Source: Aquabacter cavernae
GTDB lineage: Bacteria; Pseudomonadota; Alphaproteobacteria; Rhizobiales; Xanthobacteraceae
Length of the DNA: 64,000 nucleotides
Assembly: GCF_003993795.1 (NCBI RefSeq)
Contig: NZ_RWKV01000010.1
Location: 1 to 64,000 of the forward strand
Reading direction: 5' to 3'
This document shows, in pieces, positions 1 to 8,346 of the stretch. A model generated the notes under the pieces. That model saw only the letters and a program-made list of their open reading frames with translations. It made no database searches and was not told the origin of the DNA. A program made the translations under genes and the position numbers. Within the stretch, counting starts at the first letter, position 1; every line of letters begins with the position of its first letter.

Positions 1-121
1 CGTCCTCGATCACCATCAGGCCATCGGGATGGAACCGGGCCGCATCCTGCTCACGGCCGACATGCTTCCACGGGTCGTCGATGAAATCGAAGAAGGAACC
101 GCGGATACCGATGGTGCTCAT
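1..121 (-). CDS. guaD: Guanine deaminase-like amidohydrolase, N-terminal fragment
   Basis: Only the first 40 or so codons lie in the window. The translation begins MSTIGIRGSFFDFIDD and continues through a PDGLMVIEDG segment. This matches the N-terminal beta-sandwich start of bacterial guanine deaminases (amidohydrolase superfamily, guanine to xanthine plus ammonia, cytosol). The zinc-binding HxH motif would lie beyond the left edge, so the assignment rests on the N-terminus alone. An AAGGGAAAG stretch upstream of the ATG is a plausible ribosome binding site. The gene is transcribed away from the LuxR-type regulator, and a composite operator/promoter element lies about 135-180 bp upstream. A related amidohydrolase is possible. 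Confidence 0.6.
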   Translation of the reverse strand, partial: MSTIGIRGSFFDFIDDPWKHVGREQDAARFHPDGLMVIED

Positions 122-255
122 GGGGAGCTTTCCCTTTTGGGATGAGGGGAGGGCGGGCCGGATGGCGGAGCAAAGCGGGACGGCATTCACCGGGCCCCTG
201 CCCGCACGAAGCGCGGATCAGGACACGTTGCCATAGACTTACGTCGCAAGCCAGG

Positions 256-305
256 AGGTAGCAGACCAAGGTGGATGCCGCCTATTCCCTCATTTGAGGG
301 ATAGG
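256..305 (-). promoter_or_regulatory. Composite operator plus -10-like promoter, copy 1 (towards guaD)
   Basis: A near-perfect palindrome with core CCCTCATTTGAGGG lies at 281-305. On the minus strand it is followed after 15 nt by TCTGCTACCT. Exactly the same arrangement (palindrome, 15 nt, TCTGCTACCT) occurs at 1499-1546 facing the other way. If CTACCT acts as the -10, the operator edge sits at the -35, which is a class II activator geometry. Binding by the LuxR-type protein encoded between the two copies is inferred from position. Confidence 0.7.
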
Positions 306-453
306 CCCCATGCCGACGCAGGCGGGGCAATGGGCGGCCCGGCCAAGCCGCAGCTTGATTGAATCCACACTTTTCAGGCTTGGACACATTTTTCCAAACC
401 CATGGCTGGGCATGTTCCGGCCATCCACGCTGCCGCACCACTTCTCCCTCTCC

Positions 454-518
454 TCCGAACTCGGCTGTTGCCAAGTTCGGATGGCTAACGTGCCGAAGTC
501 GGAAACATCCGACTTCGG
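454..518. repeat. Pair of tandem hairpins downstream of the LuxR gene
   Basis: Two adjacent inverted repeats. The first (454-481) pairs TCCGAACTCGG with CCAAGTTCGGA and has one mismatch. The second (493-518) pairs CCGAAGTCGGA with TCCGACTTCGG perfectly across an AACA loop. Outside them, TTCTCCCTCTCC near 441 and GGGAGAGGG near 521 extend the symmetry. The pair lies 3' of the minus-strand LuxR gene and resembles a REP/BIME-type element. It has no U-tract, so a terminator role is uncertain. The rest of 122-568 holds no convincing gene. Confidence 0.6.
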
Positions 519-568
519 TGTGGGAGAGGGCAAGAACGCCTCGCGCTGCAATCAACCAAGGGCGCGCT

Positions 569-1366
569 CTAGCGGTCGCCGCCATCACCCATCTGGAAGC
601 GCCGCAGCAGGGCCGTGTGGGAGTTGACGCCGAAATGGCCGTAAACGGCCCGCTGATATTGGGCGATGGTGTATTCCGAGAGCGCGAGGCTCTTGGCCAT
701 TTCCTTGCGCGTGCGCCCATCCAGCAGAAGGTTCAGGACAAGACGCAGCCGGGGCGACAGGCGCGGCACGGTCACGCCCCTGTCGGTGGGCCAGCCCTGT
801 TCATGGAGCCAGGGCAGTTCGCTGAGCAGGATATGCGCGATGCGGGCCTCCCGATCCGAGAAGTCCGGCTGGTCCTTGCGGCGATAGATGCAGATGGTGC
901 TCACGGCGCGCGTGTCGATGGGCCGGAGCGAGAAGATGAAGGGTCCGATATCCGCATTGCAGAGATAGGCATTCACGCCGGACGTGGAGAATGTCGCCTC
1001 GTCCACGATCTGCTGCCGCGCGCGCGTGACGTGGGCGGCCCTCTGCCGCATCTCGTCCAGGAGCTTCCGGGAGGTCCAGGCCATGTCGGGATGGGAGGCG
1101 GCAAGGACCAGTTGCTGGTAGCGCGCATCGTCGAAGCCGCCATGGGCCATGCCCAGATAGATGGGCTGCTCGCCCGGCTCCGCCACGCAGCCCAGGCTCC
1201 ATGTCCAGGCATCGGCCTGCACGAGATGGCAGATGCCCTCAACCAGATGCCGCTTCGCCGTGGAGAAGTCGCTCCGCGCGACGATCACGTCGCCCAGCAG
1301 CTTCACGATATCGCGGACATCCGCTTCGGCCAGAGCGGCGGAGGAGGGGACGTGGATGTCCGTCAT
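569..1366 (-). CDS. LuxR-family transcriptional regulator
   Basis: A 265-residue protein. The C-terminal 60 residues form a LuxR-type helix-turn-helix (LSPRLRLVLNLLLDGRTRKE, then a recognition helix around LSEYTIAQYQRAVYGHFGV). The N-terminal 190 residues are not recognisable as an autoinducer-binding or receiver domain: there is no phosphorylatable Asp context and no obvious acyl-homoserine lactone pocket motif, so the signal is unknown. The gene sits between a guanine deaminase-like gene and an FAD-linked oxidase. The two nearly identical palindromic promoter elements lie one beyond its 3' end and one beyond its 5' end, each pointing outward, so it is the obvious candidate activator of both neighbours. 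That regulatory link is inferred. Confidence 0.85.
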   Translation of the reverse strand: MTDIHVPSSAALAEADVRDIVKLLGDVIVARSDFSTAKRHLVEGICHLVQADAWTWSLGCVAEPGEQPIYLGMAHGGFDDARYQQLVLAASHPDMAWTSRKLLDEMRQRAAHVTRARQQIVDEATFSTSGVNAYLCNADIGPFIFSLRPIDTRAVSTICIYRRKDQPDFSDREARIAHILLSELPWLHEQGWPTDRGVTVPRLSPRLRLVLNLLLDGRTRKEMAKSLALSEYTIAQYQRAVYGHFGVNSHTALLRRFQMGDGGDR

Positions 1367-1498
1367 GGGGTGCCCACGGATTGAGATGCGGCCCGTGGCG
1401 CCTCGTACCGCGAGCCACCCGCACAGCTTCAGCGTGAGCGGCGAAACTGTGCGACAAACACGGGTCGGTCAAGCAGCGGAGCCTCTTTGAGGGCGCAT

Positions 1499-1546
1499 TA
1501 TCCCTCAAATGGGGGAATAGGCGCCGTTTGCGCTGCTCTGCTACCT
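1499..1546 (+). promoter_or_regulatory. Composite operator plus -10-like promoter, copy 2 (towards FAD oxidase)
   Basis: TATCCCTCAAATG followed by GGGGAATAGG, then 15 nt, then TCTGCTACCT. Compared base by base with the copy at 256-305 read on the opposite strand, the 23-nt operator differs at one position, and both the spacing and the 10-nt promoter block are identical. It drives towards the FAD-linked oxidase that starts about 65 bp downstream. The remainder of 1367-1610 shows no other signal. Confidence 0.7.
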
Positions 1547-1610
1547 GATCTGCACGCCCGCCGGGTGTTTCCCGGCTTCAATCGCTGCTTCGCACGGGAT
1601 TGGCCAGGAT

Positions 1611-3005
1611 ATGCACATCGAGACCTTGAAGAACGCCTGCAAGGGGCCGGTTCACGCGGCTGGGGACGCGGATTTTCTGGACGCGCTCCATGGCCCGCTC
1701 TGGAACCGGCTGGTGCCCACCCGCGCGCCCTTGGCCATCGTGAAGGCGACGGACGAGGACGACATCATCGCGGCGGTGAAATTCGCCCGCGCCAACAGGC
1801 TGAAGGTGGCGGTGCGCGGGGGCGGCCACAATTGGTGCCAGCCTTCCCTGCGCAATGGCGGCCTGCTCATCGACATCGGTGCCTTCACGAAGGTCCTCTC
1901 CATCGACGTGGACAACCGCCGGGCGGTCATCCAGCCCATTATCAGCAACCGGGATGTGCAGGCGGCCCTCAATCCCCTGGGCCTCGCCTTTCCCACCGGC
2001 CATTGCCCGCAGGTGAAGGCCAGCGGCTATTTCCTGGGCGGCGGCATGGCCTGGAACCCCACCGTCTGGGGATCCGGCGCGGAAAGCCTGGAGGCCATCG
2101 AACTGGTGACCGCGCAGGGCGAACTGATCACGGCCAGCGAAACCGAGAACCCGGACTATTTCTGGGCCGCGCGCGGCGCGGGCTCGGGCTTCTTCGGCAT
2201 CGTCACCAAATATTATCTGAAGCTCTATGCGCTGCCGAAGGCCATTCACGGCAGCACCTCTTATTATCGCCTGGAAGATGCGCCGGTCATCGGCACATGG
2301 CTCGGGCGCGCGGCTCCGGGCATGTCGCCGAGCGTGGAACTGAGCCAGTTCATCGTCCAGGCCCCGCCGCATCTGCGCGAGGCCACAGCCGACCGGAATG
2401 GCTGGCTCTGCATGGTGACGGGCGCGGCGTTCGACGACACGCCGGAGGCGGCGCGTGCTGCGCTCCAGCCGCTGGAAACCCCTCCCGTGGCGCCGCTGTC
2501 CCGCGAGGTCGCGACCCCGCTGAATTTCGAGATGCTCTTCGACGGCTCCGGCGCGCTCTGGCCCGAGGGCGTGCGCGCCCGCGTGGAGGCGACCTTCTCG
2601 AACCATGATCCCGGCGAGATGATGCAGGCGGTGCTGCCGCTTCTCTCGCAGGCACCTTCGCCCACTACGGTCTTCCTGTTCACCATTTTCTGCGGCCCGA
2701 ACGTCCCCGCCCCGCAGAAAGACATGGCCCTGTCCATGCACGCCAAGGTCTATGGCGGCCCCTGGACCATGTGGTGGGACGCCAAGGATGACGCCGCCAA
2801 TGCCGCCTGGCATCGCGACCTGATCACCACCTTGCGGCCCTTCAACCTCGGCTATTACCTGGGCGAATCCAACACGGTCGAGCGGCCCGCCAACGCCATC
2901 GAGGCCTTCACCCCGGAGAAGTGGCGCAAGCTGTGCGACCTGCGGGCCACGCACGATCCCGAGGGCGTTTTCTTCGATTATTTCGAGGGTTTGTCGGAGC
3001 CCTAG
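1611..3005 (+). CDS. FAD-linked oxidase, berberine-bridge (BBE) type
   Basis: A 464-residue flavoprotein of the PCMH/VAO superfamily. The N-terminal FAD-binding domain carries VRGGGHNW near residue 70, whose His is the usual site of covalent 8-alpha-histidyl FAD attachment. A GHCPQV segment near residue 130 offers the Cys used in bicovalent members. YFLGGGMAWN completes the FAD site, and the C-terminus ends in a BBE-like segment (HDPEGVFFDYF). There is no signal peptide, so it is cytosolic. The start is the ATG preceded closely by CCAGGA. The substrate cannot be read from sequence. The shared promoter with the guanine deaminase-like gene hints at a purine-related or other N-heterocycle substrate, but that is inference. 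Confidence 0.85.
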   Translation: MHIETLKNACKGPVHAAGDADFLDALHGPLWNRLVPTRAPLAIVKATDEDDIIAAVKFARANRLKVAVRGGGHNWCQPSLRNGGLLIDIGAFTKVLSIDVDNRRAVIQPIISNRDVQAALNPLGLAFPTGHCPQVKASGYFLGGGMAWNPTVWGSGAESLEAIELVTAQGELITASETENPDYFWAARGAGSGFFGIVTKYYLKLYALPKAIHGSTSYYRLEDAPVIGTWLGRAAPGMSPSVELSQFIVQAPPHLREATADRNGWLCMVTGAAFDDTPEAARAALQPLETPPVAPLSREVATPLNFEMLFDGSGALWPEGVRARVEATFSNHDPGEMMQAVLPLLSQAPSPTTVFLFTIFCGPNVPAPQKDMALSMHAKVYGGPWTMWWDAKDDAANAAWHRDLITTLRPFNLGYYLGESNTVERPANAIEAFTPEKWRKLCDLRATHDPEGVFFDYFEGLSEP

Positions 3006-3117
3006 GGGGGCGGGCTCACGGGCCCGTCACACGCGGCGGCGCAAGGCGCGTCGAAGCGACCGTCGTATCCCAAGGGGAACGAAGGCTCGTCCAACTCTTT
3101 GATTTCAAAGGGATGAA

Positions 3118-3193
3118 TGGTGCCCAGGGCCGGAATCGAACCAGCGACACTGCGATTTTCAGTCGCATGCTCTACCAACTGAGCTACCTGGGC
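3118..3193 (-). tRNA. tRNA-Phe (GAA)
   Basis: The minus strand folds as a standard 76-nt cloverleaf. The acceptor stem is GCCCAGG/CCTGGGC with discriminator A and an encoded CCA; the D-arm contains AGCTCAGTTGGTAGAGC; the anticodon loop CTGAAAA has anticodon GAA; the T-arm carries GGTTCGATTCC. The flanks 3006-3117 and 3194-3308 hold no gene. Confidence 0.97.
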
Positions 3194-3308
3194 GCCGGGC
3201 CGCTCCGAAAGAGCGTCCGGAGCGGCGTGTATAGAGAACTCGTTTCGGCCTGTCCAGACCCCGGAACAGCTTTCAACAGGGCAGGCGCATACCGCGTCCG
3301 TCGCCCGC

Positions 3309-4244
3309 TCAGCCGGTGCGGCGCAATCCCTGCGGGCCGTCCCGCAGGCGGGCGAGGGTGGCGGTCCAGGCGGTGCGGGCCGCCGCGTCCGGCCCCACCA
3401 AGGGCAGGCGGACGTCCGGGTGGGGCAGCAGGCCCATCCGGGAGAGGGCGAACTTCACCCCTGCCGGATCGGCCTCGCCGCCATGGTCCGCCAGGGCCCA
3501 TGCGAGTTTTTCCTGGGCGGTGCGCAGATCGCACAGGCGCCAGGCGCGCCAGGCGTCCAAAAGGGCCAGGACGAGGTCCGCCGCGATCAGGCCGTAGGGG
3601 CTGACGATGCCCTGGCCGCCCGAGGCGAGATGCGCCGCCAGCAAGCGCGGGTCCGCGCACAGCCGCAGGAAGCACGGCCCGCAGCGCGCGGCCAGCAGGG
3701 TGGAGGCGCCCGGTTCGAACCGCACCTCCCGCAGGCCCACGATGCGCGGATGGCGCGCCAGCGCCTCCAAGGTCGCGGGGGCATAGGCGATGCCCGAGCG
3801 GTCGGGGTCCTGGTCGAGGAGAACCGGCAGGCCGCAACTCTCGGCCACCCGCTCCGCATGGGCGGCAAGGCCGCTCTGGGTGGGGCGGTTATAATAGGGC
3901 GTGCGCAGCAGCAGCATGTCCGCGCCCGCCTCCGCCACGCGCAGCGCCTCCGCCAATGTGGGCTCGGTGGCATTGGTGCCCATGGCGGCGATGACGCGCA
4001 TCGAGGCGGGCAGGAGGCGACGGGCGAGATGCACGATCTGGATGCGTTCCTCGCGCCGCAGCGTCGCCGATTCGCCCATTTCGGAGGTGACCAGCACCCC
4101 GTCCGCCGGCAAGGCGGCATGGGCGGCCAGAAGACGGGAGAGAGCGGGCACATCCAGCTCTCCGTCCCGGAAGGGCGTGACGAGGCTGAGGACCGCCCAG
4201 GGCGCGCCCTTCTGCCCCCATGGGGAGGTGTCGGTGGCGGTCAT
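3309..4244 (-). CDS. DapA-family aldolase-like protein lacking the Schiff-base lysine
   Basis: A 311-residue TIM-barrel protein of the dihydrodipicolinate synthase/N-acetylneuraminate lyase family. The tyrosine motif TPYYNRPTQ and the DRSG arginine are present. However, the segment that normally reads IGIKE, with the lysine that forms the Schiff base with pyruvate, reads VGLREVRF, so Arg replaces Lys. The usual GTTGES pocket reads SEMGES, losing both threonines. Normal aldolase chemistry is therefore doubtful; a lyase or hydrolase with changed chemistry, or a non-catalytic role, is possible. The chosen ATG overlaps the stop of the preceding small gene by one base (TGATG), indicating translational coupling. 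A longer frame upstream of this ATG overlaps the small gene and was rejected. Confidence 0.8.
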   Translation of the reverse strand: MTATDTSPWGQKGAPWAVLSLVTPFRDGELDVPALSRLLAAHAALPADGVLVTSEMGESATLRREERIQIVHLARRLLPASMRVIAAMGTNATEPTLAEALRVAEAGADMLLLRTPYYNRPTQSGLAAHAERVAESCGLPVLLDQDPDRSGIAYAPATLEALARHPRIVGLREVRFEPGASTLLAARCGPCFLRLCADPRLLAAHLASGGQGIVSPYGLIAADLVLALLDAWRAWRLCDLRTAQEKLAWALADHGGEADPAGVKFALSRMGLLPHPDVRLPLVGPDAAARTAWTATLARLRDGPQGLRRTG

Positions 4245-4495
4245 CAGCGGGCCGCCGCGGCATTGTCGTTGGCGCTCGGGCGGTACCAGCTCGGGTCGAG
4301 CGTGTCGGAAATGAAGCGGATGGTCTGCGCGCTGCCGCCTTCGCTGAGCGCGAAGCGCACGGCGTCGCGCTGGGTGCGGAATACGCCTTCCGTGCTGCCG
4401 TCCTCCTCGCGCACCACCCAGAGCCCCTTGCGGGACGGGCCGACAAGGAAGCTGTGGAGCCGGGCGGTGGAGGTGGGACGCGATTGGGCGAGCAT
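4244..4495 (-). CDS. Small protein, DUF2188-like
   Basis: An 83-residue protein whose centre (GLWVVREEDGSTEGVF followed by RTQRDAVRFAL) resembles the short beta-beta-alpha DUF2188-type fold, a family of unknown function. It has no signal peptide or transmembrane segment. A GGAGA motif lies just upstream of the ATG. Its stop overlaps the start of the DapA-like gene by one base, so the two are probably co-translated and may act together. The 160 bp between its start and the upstream M20 hydrolase presumably holds the promoter; no clear sigma-54 motif is seen there. Confidence 0.7.
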   Translation of the reverse strand: MLAQSRPTSTARLHSFLVGPSRKGLWVVREEDGSTEGVFRTQRDAVRFALSEGGSAQTIRFISDTLDPSWYRPSANDNAAAAR

Positions 4496-4655
4496 GGTCG
4501 TCTCCTGGGATGATCCGCGAGAACCGGCGGGTCGGCCGGTTCAGGACCGGCCCGCCATTCATCGCGTTCCTCACGCTAGGAGACGTGCCCGCAACGGGGC
4601 CATGTGAAAGGCGCGCTCACGCATAAACGCCGCGTAACGCGCAAGGGATCTCGCC

Positions 4656-5903
4656 TCAGGACGCCGTCCCCGCCAGGGTGAGCACCGTGTGCAGCAGCAC
4701 GTTGGCGCCCGCCGCGCAGTCGGATTTTTCGGCGGATTCGGCCTCGTTGTGGCTCACCCCGTCCTTGCAGGGCACGAAGATCATGGCGGTGGGCACGATG
4801 CCCGCCATGGCGAAGGCGTCATGCCCCGCGCCGGAGACCATGGGACGGTTGGGCAAGCCCAGCCCCTCGGCCGCGCCGCGCACGGCCGCGATGACGGAGG
4901 GGGCGAAATGGGTGGGTTCCTTGCGCCAGTTGAGGTCGAGGGCGATCTCCACCTTCCGCCGCGCGGCAATCTCCGTCACCTTCGCCAGAAGTCCCTGGTG
5001 CAGGGCCTCCAGCGTGCCGGCGTCCGGGCTGCGGAATTCGGCGGTGAAGGCGATGGCGCCGGGGATCACGTTGCGCGAGGGATTGGCGATCACGCTCTCG
5101 CCCACCGTGCCCACCGCGTCGGGGCCATGGGCGGTGGCGAGCGCCTCGATGGCCAGCACCACTTCCGACAGGGTGGCGAGGGCGTCGCGGCGCAGCGGCA
5201 TGGGCGTGGAGCCCGCATGGCTCTCGAAGCCCGTGATGCGCCCGTCATACCAGATGATGCCCTGGCCATGCTCCACCACGCCGATGGTCTTGCCCTCGGC
5301 CTCCAGGATCGGCCCCTGCTCGATATGCAGCTCCACGAAGCCGGAGAAGGGCTGCGCGCCCACTTTGGCGGGCCCGCGATAACCGATGGCGTCCAGGGCT
5401 TCGGCGACGCTCACGCCATCGATGTCCGTGCGGGAGAGGATGTCGGCCACCGTGAAGTCGCCCACGAAGGCCAGCGAGCCCATGAGGGCGGGGGCGAAGC
5501 GGGAGCCTTCCTCATTGGTCCAGTTGCACACGCACAAAGGCGTCTCGGTCTCGATGCCCGCATCGTTCAGCGTGCGCACCACTTCGAGCGCGGCCAGCGT
5601 GCCCACGATGCCGTCGAACTTGCCGCCCGTGGGCTGGGTGTCCAGATGGGAGCCGAAGCCCAGCGGCGCCTTGCTCATGTCCTTGCCGGGCCGGATGGCG
5701 AACATGTTGCCCAGTTCGTCCACCTGAACGGTCAGCCCCGCATCCTCGCAGGCGGCGCGGAACCAGTCGCGCACCTTTTTGTCTTCCTGGGACAACGTGA
5801 GGCGGCGCACGCCGCCCTTTTCCGTCGCCCCGAAGCGGGCGGTTTCCATCAGCGTGTCCCAGAAGCGGTCGGCGTCGATGCGAAGGTTCGGCAAGGCGGT
5901 CAT
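4656..5903 (-). CDS. M20-family amidohydrolase (N-carbamoyl-L-amino acid hydrolase/allantoate amidohydrolase type)
   Basis: A 415-residue metallo-amidohydrolase. The metal ligands are visible as GSHLDTQPTGGKFDG (His, Asp), the NEEGSRF Glu pair, the His of ELHIEQGP, and a C-terminal GVSHNEAE His. The dimerisation domain carries GFESHAGSTPMPLRRDA, typical of the hydantoinase/carbamoylase subfamily. It should hydrolyse a ureido or N-carbamoyl group, releasing ammonia and CO2. The start ATG overlaps the oppD stop (ATGA), so it is the last gene of a coupled run: amidase adaptor, amidase, ABC ATPase, carbamoylase. An allantoate or ureidoglycolate substrate cannot be distinguished from an N-carbamoyl amino acid by sequence alone. 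Confidence 0.88.
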   Translation of the reverse strand: MTALPNLRIDADRFWDTLMETARFGATEKGGVRRLTLSQEDKKVRDWFRAACEDAGLTVQVDELGNMFAIRPGKDMSKAPLGFGSHLDTQPTGGKFDGIVGTLAALEVVRTLNDAGIETETPLCVCNWTNEEGSRFAPALMGSLAFVGDFTVADILSRTDIDGVSVAEALDAIGYRGPAKVGAQPFSGFVELHIEQGPILEAEGKTIGVVEHGQGIIWYDGRITGFESHAGSTPMPLRRDALATLSEVVLAIEALATAHGPDAVGTVGESVIANPSRNVIPGAIAFTAEFRSPDAGTLEALHQGLLAKVTEIAARRKVEIALDLNWRKEPTHFAPSVIAAVRGAAEGLGLPNRPMVSGAGHDAFAMAGIVPTAMIFVPCKDGVSHNEAESAEKSDCAAGANVLLHTVLTLAGTAS

Positions 5904-6904
5904 GCGGGCTCCGGGACACTCTGTTCGGCGAGAATGCAGCGCGAGAAGCGGCCCGGCCCCAGGTCGATCCGGGGCGGCAGGGCTTCGCGGCATCGCGGCT
6001 GCACGGACGCGCAGCGGGGGGAAAAGGAGCAGTTCACGGGCGCCACGTCCAGGGAGGGCGGCGTGCCGGGAATGGTCTCCAGCCGCGCGCCGCGCTTGGC
6101 GCCGTGCACGGTGGCGGCCAGCAGGCCGCGCGGATAGGGGTGGATGGGGCGCCGCACGATGTCGGCCAGCGACCCGGTCTCCACGATCTGGCCCGCATAC
6201 ATGACGGCGACGCGGTCGCAGATCTCGATGGCGACGCCGATATCGTGGGTCACGAAGATCACCGACATGCCCATCTCGCGCTGAAGCTCGCGCAGCAGCA
6301 GCAGGATCTGGATCTGCACGGTGGCGTCCAGCGCGGTGGTGGGCTCGTCCGCCAGCAGCACCTTGGGCTTGCAGGCGAGCGCGAGCGCGATCATGGCGCG
6401 CTGGCGCATGCCGCCGGACATTTCGTGCGGATAGGCGGCAAGCCGCCGCTTGGCGGAGGGAATGCGCACGAGGTCCAGCATCTCCAGCGCGCGGGCCATG
6501 CCCTCCGTGCGGGACTTGCCCTCGTGGCGCATGACGCTCTCGGCGATCTGGTCGCCGATCGTATAGACCGGGTCGAGCGCGAGGGCCGGCTCCTGGAAGA
6601 TCATGGAGACCACCTTGCCCCGGAAGTCGGACAAGGCGGTGTCGGAGAGGGCGAGCACATCCTGCCCGGCCACGCTCACGCGGCCGGAAATCTGCGCCTT
6701 CTTGCGGGGCAGCAAGCGCATGAGCGCGCGCATGGTCACGCTCTTGCCGGAGCCGGATTCCCCGAGAAGCCCCAGCACCTCGCCCTGGCCGAGCGAGAGG
6801 GAGACATTGTTCACCGCATGCACCGTGCGTTCGCCGGTGAAGCGGATGGTGAGGTCCTCCACGCTGACGACAGGCGCGGCGGCTGAGGGGAGACGCTCCG
6901 TCAT
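5900..6904 (-). CDS. Peptide-type ABC transporter ATP-binding protein (OppD/DppD)
   Basis: A 334-residue ATPase of the Opp/Dpp importer family, with Walker A GESGSGKS, signature [12 protein letters not shown], Walker [13 protein letters not shown] and the switch His in VTHDIGV. The C-terminal oligopeptide-type extension contains the Cys-rich [12 protein letters not shown] segment typical of OppD/DppD and often linked to an Fe-S site. It acts on the cytoplasmic face, energising import together with OppF. It lies between the amidase and carbamoylase genes with 4-bp overlaps on both sides, more than 2 kb from its OppF partner, rather than adjacent to it as usual. Confidence 0.93.
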   Translation of the reverse strand: MTERLPSAAAPVVSVEDLTIRFTGERTVHAVNNVSLSLGQGEVLGLLGESGSGKSVTMRALMRLLPRKKAQISGRVSVAGQDVLALSDTALSDFRGKVVSMIFQEPALALDPVYTIGDQIAESVMRHEGKSRTEGMARALEMLDLVRIPSAKRRLAAYPHEMSGGMRQRAMIALALACKPKVLLADEPTTALDATVQIQILLLLRELQREMGMSVIFVTHDIGVAIEICDRVAVMYAGQIVETGSLADIVRRPIHPYPRGLLAATVHGAKRGARLETIPGTPPSLDVAPVNCSFSPRCASVQPRCREALPPRIDLGPGRFSRCILAEQSVPEPA

Positions 6905-8346
6905 GGCAGCTCCGGCATCTTGGTGTGGAAGTCGGTTTCGCGCTGGAAGGCGGCGCCCAGCGCGAGCAGGGTCGCTTCGTCGAACGGCTTGCCCATGAGC
7001 TGCAGGCCCACGGGCAGGCCGGTTTTGGTAAAGCCGGCGGGGATGCTCACGGCGGGCAGGCCCAGATAGTTCACCGGCCGCGTGAAGCGGGTGAGCCGCT
7101 GGATCATGGCTTCCGCGTTGGGGGCGCCGCCGAGATCGGTCTCGGCGAGCGTGGGCGCGGGCATGGGCGCGCCGGGGGCGAGCACGGCGTCGAGCCCCTT
7201 GATCGCCTCCAGATGGGCGGCCAGCGCCGGCCCGCGCCAGCGCAGCGCTTCCAGATAGGTGACGGCGGGAAGGACGAAGCCGTTCTCGATGCGCGCGCGC
7301 ACCTGGTCGCCATAGTCCTGCGGCCGCCGTGCCAGCCCTTCAGCATGGAAGGCGGCCGCCTCGGACAGGAGGATCACCGTGGAGGCGGCGGACAGGCGCG
7401 ACTGGTCCGGCAGGTCCACCGGCACAAGGCGGGCCCCGGCGCGGGCGAAGGTGACGATGGCCTCGTCCAGGGCCTCCGCCACGTCGGCGTCGAGATCGTC
7501 CACATAGAAGCGGGTGGGAATGCCGATGACGCGGCCTGCCAAAGGCTGGGCGGTGGCCGCCAGATAGTCCGGCACCGGCCGGTCGGCGCAGGTGGGGTCG
7601 GCCGGGTCCGCCCCCGCCATGAGGCCGGCGAGCAGCGCGCAGTCCTCCACCGTGCGGGCCATGGGCCCCACCGTGTCCAGCGACTGGGAAAGCGGCATGG
7701 CCCCGGCGCGGCTGATGAGGCCCACCGTGGTCTTCAGGCCCGATATGCCGCAGAAATGCGCGGGCAGGCGAATGGAGCCGCCCGTGTCGGAACCCAGGGC
7801 CGCATAGGTGAGGCGCGCGGCCACCGCCGTGCCGGAGCCGGAGGAGGAGCCGCCCGTCACATGGTCCGGGTTCCAGGCGTTGCGGGCGGGGCCATAGTGC
7901 GGATTGTGCCCGGTGGGGCCGAAGGCGAACTCCACCATGTGCAGGGCGCCAAGGCGCACCGTGCCCGCATCCTTCAGCCGCTGGAGGGCGGTGGCGGTGA
8001 GGGGCGCGACCCAATCCCGCCGCACCTTGGAGCCGCAGGTCACCACATGGCCGGCGTCGTAATACATGTCCTTGTGGGCGAGGGGCACGCCGTGCAGCGG
8101 CCCCTTCACGTCGCCCCGCGCCAGGGCGGCATCGGCCGCGTCGGCGGCCTTGAGCGCCGCCTCGGCCTCGATGGAGATGAAGGCGTTGAGGCGCGGCTGG
8201 GCGATCTCGATGCGCGCGAGGCAGGCCAGCGTCGCCTCGCGGGAGGAGAGGCGGCCCGAACGGATGGCGGCGGCGGCCTGCGTGAGGGTGAGGAGCGCGG
8301 GGTCGTCGATCCGCGCGGAGGCGGGCGTTGCGGCATGGGCGTTCAT
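6901..8346 (-). CDS. Amidase-signature hydrolase, AtzE-like
   Basis: A 481-residue amidase with the Ser-Ser-Lys triad visible: Lys in LAHKDMYYDAG, Ser in GGSSSGSGTAVA, and nucleophile Ser in GSDTGGSIRLPA. The family includes GatA, AtzF (allophanate hydrolase) and AtzE (1-carboxybiuret hydrolase). An AtzG-like small protein encoded immediately upstream, overlapping by 4 bp, favours the AtzE-type two-subunit arrangement. It probably releases ammonia from an imported amide or ureido compound in the cytosol. Neighbouring peptide-type transporter genes and a carbamoylase support a nitrogen-salvage role. The exact substrate is not determined. Confidence 0.88.
   Translation of the reverse strand: MNAHAATPASARIDDPALLTLTQAAAAIRSGRLSSREATLACLARIEIAQPRLNAFISIEAEAALKAADAADAALARGDVKGPLHGVPLAHKDMYYDAGHVVTCGSKVRRDWVAPLTATALQRLKDAGTVRLGALHMVEFAFGPTGHNPHYGPARNAWNPDHVTGGSSSGSGTAVAARLTYAALGSDTGGSIRLPAHFCGISGLKTTVGLISRAGAMPLSQSLDTVGPMARTVEDCALLAGLMAGADPADPTCADRPVPDYLAATAQPLAGRVIGIPTRFYVDDLDADVAEALDEAIVTFARAGARLVPVDLPDQSRLSAASTVILLSEAAAFHAEGLARRPQDYGDQVRARIENGFVLPAVTYLEALRWRGPALAAHLEAIKGLDAVLAPGAPMPAPTLAETDLGGAPNAEAMIQRLTRFTRPVNYLGLPAVSIPAGFTKTGLPVGLQLMGKPFDEATLLALGAAFQRETDFHTKMPELP

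Noticed and set aside
310-627. Short plus-strand open frame overlapping the LuxR gene 3' end
   Set aside because: It runs through the hairpin pair and into the antisense of luxR. There is no ribosome site and no homology signal.
4496-4655. Sigma-54 promoter before the DUF2188-like gene
   Set aside because: A TGGCCC-TTGC pair is present, but the spacing between GG and GC is too short.
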